Shown one piece after another: positions 16,805 to 25,033 of a stretch of DNA of 64,000 nt (its first letter is position 1; every line of letters starts with the position of its first letter). Below the pieces are notes generated by a model. That model searched no databases and was not told where the DNA came from. It was given only the letters and a program-made list of their open reading frames with translations. The translations under genes were made by a program, and so were the position numbers. This stretch comes from CAVQBL01 sp963710715 (GTDB lineage Bacteria > Pseudomonadota > Gammaproteobacteria > DSM-16500). The stretch spans positions 78,838 to 142,837 of the forward strand of contig CAVQBL010000017.1 of assembly GCA_963710715.1 (NCBI GenBank), given 5' to 3'.

Positions 16805-18196
16805 TTAACTCTGTATCTTATTATCAACCGTATAAATAGCTTGTAGTATTTTAAGTGCTTCATACAATTGGAAATCTTGTGTAGCAATATCAGAATAATC
16901 GCCGGTATTGACTACAACACTTGGAGCATTGGCTTGGCTCTTGAGGTGATTTTTCAATTCATACTCTCTGATTGGCCCCAAAATAAGTGCGTCAGGGTTA
17001 TTGCTAGTCACTTTAAAATTCTCTACAGCCACATCGGGAATAATACCTTTATTCTGTATTTGGCGTCCTGCAGGTGTGTAATAAAGTGCGGTCGTCAATT
17101 TGAGCGCATGGGTTTTATCCAAGGGAATAACTGTTTGCACAGAACCTTTACCAAAACTAGTGGTTCCCACAATCACAGCACGACGATAATCTTGTAAAGC
17201 ACCCGCTACAATTTCAGAAGCCGAAGCGCTGCCTTCATTAATTAACACAATAATGGGAGCATTACTTACAATATCATCACCCGTGGCTTTAGCTTCATAT
17301 TGTAATTGTGGTAAATGGCCTTGTGTATAAACAATCAATTTCTTAAAGGAATGCAAGTTTTTACTATCTAGAAAGAGATCTACAACTTTAACTGCGCTAT
17401 CAAGCAAGCCGCCTGGGTTATTACGTAAATCAATAACCAATCCTTTCAATTTCCCACCGGTAGATTTTTGTAAACTTTCGATAGCTTGGCGAGTTAACGT
17501 TGGCGTTGTTTCTTGAAATTGGCTAATGCGTATATAACCTACGTTATTGTTTAACATTTTACTTTTTACTGCATCGATATGAATCATATCGCGTGTTAAA
17601 GTGAATTTAAGTGGTTTTTCAGCGCCTTTGCGCAATATAGTAAGAGTAATTTGTGTGCCTTTTTTCCCGTGAATGGCATCTACCGCTTCATTCAAGGACA
17701 TGTTATTTACCATCTTGTCATTGATAGCAACAATGTAATCACCGGGTTTTATCCCTGCTTTTGCTGCAGGAGTATCATCAACAGGGCTAATGACTTTGAG
17801 AACATCATATTCACCCATCACTTCAATACCAATGCCACCAAACTCACCACTGGTTTCCATGAGTAGTGTTCTATAAGCATCTTGATCAAGGTATTCTGAA
17901 TGTGGATCTAAACCAGCGACAATGCCACGAATAGCGTCTTCTAATAGCTTTTGCTCGCTGATTGGTTTGACATAGAATTCATTAATCAGTGCAATAGTAT
18001 TGGTAAATCGTGAAACATCGGTTTCTTGCAGCGACTTATCTTTATCCTTGCTGTCTTTATCCGGGGTCACCATGGCGGGTGGAGGCGCATCTTTATCAGC
18101 GGCATAAGCAAATGCGGGATATGAGATTGAAAATACTACCATTATTGATGAAACAATAAAAAAACCTACCAGCCGCCTGATAAAGCTCGTTATCAT
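16805..18196 (-). CDS. ctpA: carboxyl-terminal processing protease (S41 family, CtpA-type)
   Basis: The 463-residue protein has an N-terminal hydrophobic signal (about 8-32), a helical segment, a PDZ domain at about 110-180 (GGIGIEVMGEYDVLKVISPV, AAKAGIKPGDYIVAIN), and the S41 core. The nucleophile Ser lies in NEGSASASEIVAGALQDYR and the Lys in GTTSFGKGSVQTVIPL. CtpA proteases trim or degrade periplasmic proteins, often lipoproteins and cell-wall hydrolases. The length matches typical CtpA rather than the larger Prc/Tsp. It is probably monocistronic. Confidence 0.93.
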   Translation of the reverse strand: MITSFIRRLVGFFIVSSIMVVFSISYPAFAYAADKDAPPPAMVTPDKDSKDKDKSLQETDVSRFTNTIALINEFYVKPISEQKLLEDAIRGIVAGLDPHSEYLDQDAYRTLLMETSGEFGGIGIEVMGEYDVLKVISPVDDTPAAKAGIKPGDYIVAINDKMVNNMSLNEAVDAIHGKKGTQITLTILRKGAEKPLKFTLTRDMIHIDAVKSKMLNNNVGYIRISQFQETTPTLTRQAIESLQKSTGGKLKGLVIDLRNNPGGLLDSAVKVVDLFLDSKNLHSFKKLIVYTQGHLPQLQYEAKATGDDIVSNAPIIVLINEGSASASEIVAGALQDYRRAVIVGTTSFGKGSVQTVIPLDKTHALKLTTALYYTPAGRQIQNKGIIPDVAVENFKVTSNNPDALILGPIREYELKNHLKSQANAPSVVVNTGDYSDIATQDFQLYEALKILQAIYTVDNKIQS

Positions 18197-18311
18197 TGCC
18201 GTTTCCTTACTATGAGTAAATTAAAAGATTATGCCTATTATTCTAGTATAGCTGATGTTTAACAAATAAGATGCCTTTTCTTAGCTAAACTGATAAAATT
18301 CAGTAACCTGA

Positions 18312-18375
18312 GGGGGATCAGGCTTGACAAAAGGACTTATCTAGTTAAATAAGTCCTTTTGTCAAGCCTGACCCC
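18312..18375. repeat. long near-perfect inverted repeat (possible mobile-element end or bidirectional terminator)
   Basis: The arm at 18318-18340 (TCAGGCTTGACAAAAGGACT, then TAT) is matched exactly by its reverse complement at 18349-18371, with an 8-base loop. GGGG / CCCC extend the stem past a one-base bulge. The left arm lies 121-143 bp upstream of the start of ctpA on the opposite strand. The right arm ends 28 bp before the methyltransferase GTG. There is no T-tract. A GGGGTCAGG-type end recalls REP-associated or IS200/Y1-type transposon ends, from memory only. Confidence 0.8.
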
Positions 18376-18398
18376 ATAATAATACGAGGCTTAACCCT

Positions 18399-19991
18399 GT
18401 GAAACCGGATTCGACTGATAGAAAAGTTGTCATTGAACAACACAAGAAATTCTCCCAATCCGCGCTTTGGCGTCTACAGCGCGAGTATTTTGATCAAGAA
18501 GGGATCAATGCATGGGTCAATCAAGTCCCGTTTTATATCACCAGTAATCCCTTTATTGCTGACTGCTATGCTCATCTCGTCTTGTCCTTTATTCGTGACT
18601 GGATTAAGAAAAATCCTGACGCAAAAAATCATCCTTTTTACATTATGGAATTGGGTACAGGGTCAGGGCGATTCAGTTATTACGTACTAAAAACCTTACA
18701 TAGTCTGCTAGAAAAATTCGGGATGAATGATATTTCTGTTTGCTATGTCATGAGTGATTTCACTAAAAATAATATTAAATACTACGAAACACATCCTGCA
18801 TTAAAACCTTTTATTGAAAAAGGATTAGTCGACTTTGCTATTTTTGATATGGAAACTGAACGTCCTATTACATTAATTAAAAAAAATATTCGCTTAAATC
18901 CCGAAGTGCTGGTTAATCCACTCATCGTATTTGCTAATTATATTTTTGATACAGTTTCTCACGACTCTTTTGCTGTACATGAAGGAAAGTTTTATGAGTT
19001 ATTACTCACTCTCAGCACCGATGAAACCAACATGCAAAGCGGTCGTCCAAAAGACATGGAAAAAATATCTGTTGATTACAGCGTGAATGAAGCGAAAGGT
19101 GCATATTACGGAGACCCGCATCTTGATAGTATTCTCGACGAATACAAAAAAACGTTGCGCGAGACAAGTTTCTTATTTCCAATTGGCTCAATACATGCAA
19201 TCAAATTTCTTAAAAAATTATCCAATAATAAATTATTTATAATATCAACCGATAAAGGTTACAGCACGATTGATGCGCTCGATAATTTAGGTCATCCTTC
19301 AATTTCATTCCATGGCAGCTTTTCCATGATGGTAAACTTCCATGCGCTGGCTAATTATTTTAAAAATAGTGGTGGTGATTATTTCTTACAAACTTCTCGC
19401 AAAGGAATTAAAACTTCGATTTTCATGAGCGGAGTTCGCTTAGATGAACTGCCAGAAACTTCTTTCACTGTTCAAGAGCGCGTCGAAGAATTCAGCCCTT
19501 CTGATTATTTCACTTTACATCGTCGCATGAGTGATTCTTTCCAAGAATGTAATTTAGAAACAATTGCTGCGCATATGCAATTAACAAAATGGGATCCACA
19601 TATTTATTTAAAATTAAGCAGTCGCGTTACATCATTAGTCGATGAAACAGATAGCGATACCATTAATTTCATGGCACAAAACATGCCGAACATGGCAGCA
19701 AATTATTATTTCATGCCTAAATCAGAATGTATTTTATTTGAGATCGCTGTATTTTTCCACGCAATAAAACGTCATGCAGATGCATTAAATTATTACCAAC
19801 AAGCGCAAGCTTACGTTGGTGAGCAATTTGGTTTATTTTATAATATGGCCTTGTGTCAACATCAAGTGGGTCAAAATGAAGAGGCGCTCGTGAATTTCAA
19901 CCATGCATTGCGACTCGATCCAGAATCTAAAGAAACGGAAGAGTGGGTAACCCATTTAAAGAAACTATTGTCAGAAAAACCTACCGATTGA
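18399..19991 (+). CDS. SAM-dependent methyltransferase with C-terminal TPR repeats
   Basis: This 530-residue protein starts at a GTG with a GAGG box upstream. Residues about 60-180 hold a class I methyltransferase motif (FYIMELGTGSGRFSYYVL) and an acidic loop (YVMSDFTKNNIKYYE), resembling the MidA/NDUFAF7 group. Residues about 455-525 form at least one TPR pair (DALNYYQQAQAYVGEQFGLF, then GQNEEALVNFNHALRLDPES). The combination suggests a protein methyltransferase recruited through TPRs. Substrate and site of action are unknown. The last 121 bases overlap the 3' end of the convergent phosphoesterase gene. Confidence 0.82.
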   Translation: MKPDSTDRKVVIEQHKKFSQSALWRLQREYFDQEGINAWVNQVPFYITSNPFIADCYAHLVLSFIRDWIKKNPDAKNHPFYIMELGTGSGRFSYYVLKTLHSLLEKFGMNDISVCYVMSDFTKNNIKYYETHPALKPFIEKGLVDFAIFDMETERPITLIKKNIRLNPEVLVNPLIVFANYIFDTVSHDSFAVHEGKFYELLLTLSTDETNMQSGRPKDMEKISVDYSVNEAKGAYYGDPHLDSILDEYKKTLRETSFLFPIGSIHAIKFLKKLSNNKLFIISTDKGYSTIDALDNLGHPSISFHGSFSMMVNFHALANYFKNSGGDYFLQTSRKGIKTSIFMSGVRLDELPETSFTVQERVEEFSPSDYFTLHRRMSDSFQECNLETIAAHMQLTKWDPHIYLKLSSRVTSLVDETDSDTINFMAQNMPNMAANYYFMPKSECILFEIAVFFHAIKRHADALNYYQQAQAYVGEQFGLFYNMALCQHQVGQNEEALVNFNHALRLDPESKETEEWVTHLKKLLSEKPTD

Positions 19992-21193
19992 TAAATACGC
20001 TCGAAACTATATTCTTTTTGCCATTGCTGGCTCAGTGGATTCGCAGCTAATGGAAAATAATACATATCAATATTTGTAATGCGTAAGGTTTTCTCATCAT
20101 ACGCATAAATTTTAAACCCAGGATTATTTCCAAAAATCGGACTGATCGATGGAGTAAACATCACTGGAATTTCTACATTTTGGTTTGCATCAATACGTTG
20201 AAAAGCATCGAGATGAATATGCGCTGGAAAAATTCCCATCACTGTAAACGCAAATTCTTTTAATTCCGCACGAAAAGCTTGGTAATAGTCGGGCTGCCAA
20301 AATGTCCAAATCACTCCAAGTTTTCCTGTAAATGTTGCATACACATCAATACTATCTGGAATATGAAAAGCAATTAATACGCGTTGATTTTGCTGGGCAG
20401 CGAATAGTAATTGTTGGTGTAACCATCTTAATTGATTTTTTGCAGCTTCTTGCATGACTTTATTGCCAGCCATTTGTTTCGCAAATAACATGGTATCTAA
20501 AATAATAATCCGCTGGTTGCTATTGGTCGGGATGTTTACTGCATAATAACCAGCGTTCGGAAAATCGCGCAAAAAATTCTGTAGATTGCTTGGATTTTTA
20601 ATTAACTGCGCCAAAGTATCTGTTGTGTCTTTTAAAAACTCGCCGTTAGGAACCACTTTGTAATCGCTACTGTACGTATCATTATTTCCCATCATGGGAT
20701 AAACATCAATTTGCGGAAAAGTTTGTGCTATCTGGTACATTAAAAATTGTAGTGTCTTTTTAACAAAATTTTTATATCCAGAGAATGATCGATCTCCTGA
20801 ATATTTAATATATTGTTTACGATATTCGTGCGCCAGATAATCGCCTAGCATAATGACAAATTTTGGCTGCTCTATTTGGCTGATTTCTTTCAGCGCTGTT
20901 AGAGTTGATTTTAATAAAACATAATTTGTATCATGATAATATTTTGTCATTGAAATATCAGGATTACTCTCAAAAATACTGGCCCATTTTAAATAATTTG
21001 CGGCACGTAATTTATTCAACATCGGGCAGGGGGTCGCAGCTTTTTCACATCCTGAAAATGGATCAAAATGAATATCAGCGATTCCGATAAATTTACTATT
21101 TTGCAGTGTTTGGACTGCAGTCAATGACGCCAACACGGGTTGGCAAATAATAATGGCTATAAAAAAAATTAATTTCCCAATTGTACTTAACAT
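19871..21193 (-). CDS. secreted calcineurin-like metallophosphoesterase (sphingomyelinase-like)
   Basis: From the ATG at 21193 the protein is 440 residues with a clear signal peptide (LSTIGKLIFFIAIIICQPVL). It shows the metallophosphoesterase motif series: FIGIADIHFDPF, VIMLGDYLAHEY, MMGNNDTY, VLIAFHIPDS and GIFPAHIHLDAF. Acid-sphingomyelinase-like enzymes share this layout with a cysteine near the first motif (FSGCEKAATPCP). It is probably periplasmic or exported and hydrolyses a phosphodiester. The longer ORF from 21274 would overlap the lipoprotein gene and bury the signal peptide. The chosen start lies 11 bp after that gene's stop. Its 3' end overlaps the methyltransferase gene. Confidence 0.88.
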   Translation of the reverse strand: MLSTIGKLIFFIAIIICQPVLASLTAVQTLQNSKFIGIADIHFDPFSGCEKAATPCPMLNKLRAANYLKWASIFESNPDISMTKYYHDTNYVLLKSTLTALKEISQIEQPKFVIMLGDYLAHEYRKQYIKYSGDRSFSGYKNFVKKTLQFLMYQIAQTFPQIDVYPMMGNNDTYSSDYKVVPNGEFLKDTTDTLAQLIKNPSNLQNFLRDFPNAGYYAVNIPTNSNQRIIILDTMLFAKQMAGNKVMQEAAKNQLRWLHQQLLFAAQQNQRVLIAFHIPDSIDVYATFTGKLGVIWTFWQPDYYQAFRAELKEFAFTVMGIFPAHIHLDAFQRIDANQNVEIPVMFTPSISPIFGNNPGFKIYAYDEKTLRITNIDMYYFPLAANPLSQQWQKEYSFERIYQSVGFSDNSFFKWVTHSSVSLDSGSSRNAWLKFTSASSF

Positions 21194-21203
21194 ATTATAC
21201 CCA

Positions 21204-22163
21204 TTACCGCGCCTGTTGATGACATGCGACACAGCCATAACTTGAATTAAACATAATAGTTTTATTAGGGTCAAGATAATCTTTTTGAAAATTCGCTACA
21301 TTTTCTTGAGCATGAGCAATCCGGTTTTCTAACAATGTGCGATAAGGCCAAGATGAATAATTTTTAGCGAGTTTAGCATTATTATAAATTGTGATAGCCG
21401 TCTGCCAATCCCCCGCTTTTACTAGCATATCACCCATATTAAGAAAAAAACCTTCAAAATTAAAAGGCGCAATCCAGGAATTCCAACAAGCACGTTCTCG
21501 TCCTTGCTGGGTCTCACGCTGCATATAAGGACTAAAATCCGGATGATGTCTATCAATTTTTTCATCTGCACATAAATCCAATGTCCGCCATTGCCATTCT
21601 AATCCTTCTTTAAATCTATCTGATTGTGACGGCAAAACACTCATCACGTATCCGCCCGTAAAATAATTAAATTCTGGCCATACATGAATAGCGCGCTTCA
21701 AAGTGTAATAGCCATGCACTTTTTCACGCTCATCATGAAAAATATTTCCTATCACCAATTGACTATCCCCTAAAAAACCAAGATAACGTGCATCCTTAGG
21801 ATCAAGCGCAACAGCATCCGCAAAATAATTTTTTGCTAAAATAATTTCATCCACAATAGTGGGTGGAATGGTTTTTTCGCGTTGCCGTTCTGTGATTTTC
21901 CAGATGTGTAAAAACCCTAAGTGCGCAGCCAACGTAGGATCATTAGGATTTTGTAAATAAGCTGCCATCAATAACCGTTGTGCAGCAGAAATATCTTGAT
22001 AACGTCCTTTATGTAGCGTATCCCAAAACAACTGCTGTGCTTGCTGTGCCAATACGCTGTGCGAGGCAACGGCTTGTTTTTTGGGAGTAAAAGTAACTGC
22101 GGCATCTTCGCATGCAGTCAATATGAAACAAAATAAGCCTATCCCAATAAACTTCAAATACAT
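21204..22163 (-). CDS. TPR lipoprotein with one C-terminal CXXCH haem-binding motif
   Basis: The 319-residue protein begins with a lipoprotein signal peptide (FIGIGLFCFILTAC, Cys 18 as lipid anchor). TPR-like helices follow at about 60-160 (AAYLQNPNDPTLAAHLGFLH, LGFLGDSQLVIGNIF) and 245-290 (AGDWQTAITIYNNAKLAKN). The last dozen residues contain CVACH, a c-type haem attachment motif, seven residues from the end in YGCVACHQQAR. It lies 11 bp upstream of the phosphoesterase on the same strand, so they probably form an operon. A lone CXXCH at the extreme C-terminus is unusual. Haem attachment is inferred. Confidence 0.8.
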   Translation of the reverse strand: MYLKFIGIGLFCFILTACEDAAVTFTPKKQAVASHSVLAQQAQQLFWDTLHKGRYQDISAAQRLLMAAYLQNPNDPTLAAHLGFLHIWKITERQREKTIPPTIVDEIILAKNYFADAVALDPKDARYLGFLGDSQLVIGNIFHDEREKVHGYYTLKRAIHVWPEFNYFTGGYVMSVLPSQSDRFKEGLEWQWRTLDLCADEKIDRHHPDFSPYMQRETQQGRERACWNSWIAPFNFEGFFLNMGDMLVKAGDWQTAITIYNNAKLAKNYSSWPYRTLLENRIAHAQENVANFQKDYLDPNKTIMFNSSYGCVACHQQAR

Positions 22164-22274
22164 GCAGCAATATCCCTTTGAATTTCTCTTTTTATATCAC
22201 ATCCTCATAAAACATCATAATAAGTGGGGTGCGACCAAAGAGGTCATAGAGTCATGGGTCCTATTGTAGAAAAA

Positions 22275-22354
22275 TACCCTTGTTTTATGTAAAATTTTAA
22301 TATAAATTGGGCTTAGTTTATTAAATTTTTTTATTAAATTACCCTTGTTTTATG
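22275..22354. promoter_or_regulatory. paired direct repeats upstream of an AAA/DUF4143 gene
   Basis: The 15-mer TACCCTTGTTTTATG occurs exactly at 22275-22289 and again at 22340-22354, 65 bp apart, in an A/T-rich gap. The second copy ends 15 bp before the downstream ATG. The spacing and position suggest operator sites for the adjacent gene. No strong sigma-70 promoter is obvious. Confidence 0.6.
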
Positions 22355-22369
22355 ATAAAATAGATTTAA

Positions 22370-23728
22370 ATGAGGAATAAGACATTGATTTCAAGAACAA
22401 TTTTAAAATCTCTGCAAATTTGGGCTAATGATCCTAATCACAAGCCTCTTATTTTACGTGGTGCACGACAAATAGGTAAAACTACAATAGTTAAAGAATT
22501 TGGCAAGCAATTTGATATCTTTATTTCATTGAATCTAGAGCTTTTATCTGATCGAAAACTTTTTGAACAAGAACTTCCTATTCAACAATTACTCGAGGCA
22601 ATTCTTTTTTACAAAAATATAACAAGAGAGCCAAGTCAACGTTTTCTTATTTTTATAGATGAAATTCAATACTCACCTGCAGCAGTAGGCATATTGCGTT
22701 ATTTTTATGAAGAATTTCCAAAAATTTATGTTATTGCGGCAGGTTCATTACTTGAAACACTAATCGATACCCATGTTTCATTTCCAGTGGGGCGGGTTGA
22801 ATATCAATATATGTATCCTTTAACTTTTGAAGAATTTTTATTTGCTTTTAATGAAAAAGCTGCGGTTGACGTTCTCAACAGTCATGAAATTCCTGACTAT
22901 ACACATGACAAACTTCTTGAGCTATTTCATCTCTACACTATGATTGGAGGTATGCCCGAAGTCGTCGCATCATTTGTAAAAAATCGCGATTGGACTAAAT
23001 TATCAAAAATTTATCAAAGTTTATTAATCGGTTATCAAGATGATGTTGGTAAATACGCAAAAACCAATGCACAGGCGACAGTGATACGGCATGTCATTGA
23101 TAAAGCCCCCCTTAATGCAGGTACACGCATAACCTTCCAAAATTTTGGTCAATCTAATTATGGTTCGCGTGAAATCAAAGAAGCCTTATTAATCCTAGAA
23201 AAAGCCATGTTAATTAAATTAATATATCCTACAACAAATCTAAAACCTCCTTTCGAGCCAGATAATAAAAAATCTCCTCGTTTGCAATTTCTAGATACGG
23301 GTTTAGTAAATTTTTTCATGGGGCTACAAAAAGAAATTTTTGCATTAAAAGATCTTAATAACTTATATCAAGGAAGGATTACAGAACATATTGTTGGACA
23401 ACAACTTTTAGGGACTCATACAGTGGATCAAAATCATTTATTATTTTGGGTGAGAGAAAAATCACAATCTTCGGCCGAAATTGATTTTGTTTTCCCTCAT
23501 GGCAGTCAGTTAATACCTATAGAAGTTAAATCAGGCAAAACAGGATCGCTACGATCACTGCATTCGTTTATTGATTTTTCTGAAAATAATCTTTTTGCAA
23601 TACGTCTTTATAATGGAAAAATATTTCGTGAAAGAATAAAATCTATAGGAGGAAAATCATTTGAACTTCTTAATCTTCCTTATTATTTGTGTGGGCAATT
23701 AGATAGATATATACGTAGCGTTATCTAG
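22370..23728 (+). CDS. AAA+ ATPase with C-terminal DUF4143 domain (first of three such ATPases)
   Basis: The 452-residue protein has a Walker A at about 30-40 (LRGARQIGKTTIVKEFG), Walker B (FLIFIDEIQYSP), a sensor-type segment (IYVIAAGSLLETLI), and YPLTFEEFLFA. The C-terminal DUF4143 nuclease-fold-like part has PRLQFLDTGLVNFFMGL, EIDFVFPHGSQLIPIEVKSG. Such ATPases are widespread and of poorly known role, often in accessory DNA. The ATG at 22370 has no Shine-Dalgarno. A TTG at 22385 has GAGGA eight bases before it and matches the usual start of relatives (ISRTILKSLQ), so translation may begin there. Confidence 0.9.
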   Translation: MRNKTLISRTILKSLQIWANDPNHKPLILRGARQIGKTTIVKEFGKQFDIFISLNLELLSDRKLFEQELPIQQLLEAILFYKNITREPSQRFLIFIDEIQYSPAAVGILRYFYEEFPKIYVIAAGSLLETLIDTHVSFPVGRVEYQYMYPLTFEEFLFAFNEKAAVDVLNSHEIPDYTHDKLLELFHLYTMIGGMPEVVASFVKNRDWTKLSKIYQSLLIGYQDDVGKYAKTNAQATVIRHVIDKAPLNAGTRITFQNFGQSNYGSREIKEALLILEKAMLIKLIYPTTNLKPPFEPDNKKSPRLQFLDTGLVNFFMGLQKEIFALKDLNNLYQGRITEHIVGQQLLGTHTVDQNHLLFWVREKSQSSAEIDFVFPHGSQLIPIEVKSGKTGSLRSLHSFIDFSENNLFAIRLYNGKIFRERIKSIGGKSFELLNLPYYLCGQLDRYIRSVI

Positions 23729-23790
23729 TCCCATAGGATCGAGCGAAACAGCATCCGGCTGTTTGTTCTACAGTGATAAAATGAATACTC

Positions 23791-24354
23791 TCAAGGCTTG
23801 TACCGCGTTACTTGAGATACCTCCTGAGAGCTTTTCCTTTCTTGCGTTTTTGTAGATGAATCTTCTATTTGGGGTAATCTTCTCAAGGCAAACTTCGGCG
23901 ATAAAGAAACACTCAATTTTAACCCAAGAACATCACGCAAAATATTTTTGACATCCTCTTTCACCGTCGGTTTTTTCAAAAAACTGATCATTCCATTCGA
24001 AGTACATTTCTCTTTGGTTTTCTCATACTCATTCATCGTTGTCCAAGGTACAATTTTGACTTGGTTCTTTTTAGAGGTGTTCTCTGCCGATTCTAATTTA
24101 CGTATTAACTTAGCTGTATAGTGCCCATCATAATCAAGACCCATAAAGATTAACTGATAAGGCTTTTTTTCGTTTTTTGCCTGCGTAAATTCTTTTACAG
24201 CCATATCACTATTTGTAGCTCTGCCTATTATGGTGTCAATGGCATCGTAAAATCCTATTATTTTAAGGAGATTTTCCATGGTATCGAGGTTACCCTTCAT
24301 CTTATCAACCAGGAGTATTTTTATTTCTTCCGGGTTTCCTTTACCAAAACACAT
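23791..24354 (-). CDS. degenerate receiver-domain protein lacking the phospho-acceptor aspartate
   Basis: Residues about 10-140 of this 187-residue protein follow a receiver fold: IKILLVDKMKGNLDTMENLL, the beta-3 strand QLIFMGLDYDGHYTAKLIRK, IVPWTTMNEYEK, and the conserved Lys in ISFLKKPTVKED. The Asp at the end of beta-3 is replaced by Gly (LIFMG), although LDYDG follows, and the acidic pair after beta-1 is reduced to one Asp. Phosphorylation in the usual way is unlikely. The C-terminal 45 residues are polar and disordered-looking. It may act as a phosphorylation-independent binder. Confidence 0.7.
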   Translation of the reverse strand: MCFGKGNPEEIKILLVDKMKGNLDTMENLLKIIGFYDAIDTIIGRATNSDMAVKEFTQAKNEKKPYQLIFMGLDYDGHYTAKLIRKLESAENTSKKNQVKIVPWTTMNEYEKTKEKCTSNGMISFLKKPTVKEDVKNILRDVLGLKLSVSLSPKFALRRLPQIEDSSTKTQERKSSQEVSQVTRYKP

Positions 24355-24442
24355 AAGATATTCTCCTGAAATCCTAAATCAATATTCTAAACAAAAATAA
24401 TCATTTCGGTATATAATCATTGGCAATGACCCCAGGGAGAAA

Positions 24443-24937
24443 ATGCATATGCGATGCATCAGGATGATCAAGCTAACTTTACTTGCTATGCTAATATTAA
24501 CCTCAGCATCATCATTTGCCAACATTAAACCCCCTATTTCCCCTATCATTACTCCGCATGTTTCTGAGGAAGCTAAAAAAAATATTAACTGGAAGGCTGC
24601 ATTTTTAACTGAAAAAAAAGGGCAGGTTGTTTTCATGAATATCTCACCTGATACTTGTCCAAGCAATGAAATAGGCATGGAAACACATAAATATGATCAA
24701 GTCATCTTTGTAGTTGAAGGGGCAGGGAAAGCGATACTGAATAAGGAAACATCCTCTATTGCATCAGGTGATATGATTCTCATTCCGCAAGGAACACCCC
24801 ACAATGTCATTAACCTTAGCACAAAGAACCCATTAAAACTCATTAGCATTTGTTCGGGTATTGAGATACCGCCCCATGCTGTTTATAAAAAGAAAGCGGA
24901 TGAACCTGTAGGATTGGCTAGAGTGCTATTACGCTAA
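24443..24937 (+). CDS. secreted cupin-domain protein
   Basis: The 164-residue protein begins with a signal peptide (MIKLTLLAMLILTSASSFA). A single cupin barrel follows: SNEIGMETHKYDQVIFVVEG (cupin motif 1; one His in place of the usual two) and GDMILIPQGTPHNVINLS (motif 2). It is probably periplasmic and may bind metal or a small ligand. No partner gene is adjacent. GGGAG lies 4-5 bases before the first ATG and 9-10 before a second ATG at 24449, so either start could be used. The upstream gap to the divergent receiver protein is 88 bp. Confidence 0.85.
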   Translation: MHMRCIRMIKLTLLAMLILTSASSFANIKPPISPIITPHVSEEAKKNINWKAAFLTEKKGQVVFMNISPDTCPSNEIGMETHKYDQVIFVVEGAGKAILNKETSSIASGDMILIPQGTPHNVINLSTKNPLKLISICSGIEIPPHAVYKKKADEPVGLARVLLR

Positions 24938-24974
24938 AAATATTGCTAGGACGTTGTTTCTTTGCATGCGAAAA

Positions 24975-25010
24975 TTGCATCATCCTGAACTAGCAGATGA
25001 TGTGATGCAA
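24975..25010. repeat. inverted repeat between the cupin gene and the RND operon
   Basis: TTGCATCA (24975-24982) pairs with TGATGCAA (25003-25010) around a 20-base loop that itself has ATC/GAT ends. It is followed by AAAA. It lies 24 bp before the start of the membrane-fusion-protein gene and could be an operator. The lack of a T-run on the plus strand argues against a terminator for the cupin gene. Confidence 0.4.
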
Positions 25011-25033
25011 AAAAGCAACACGGCTATAATTAT

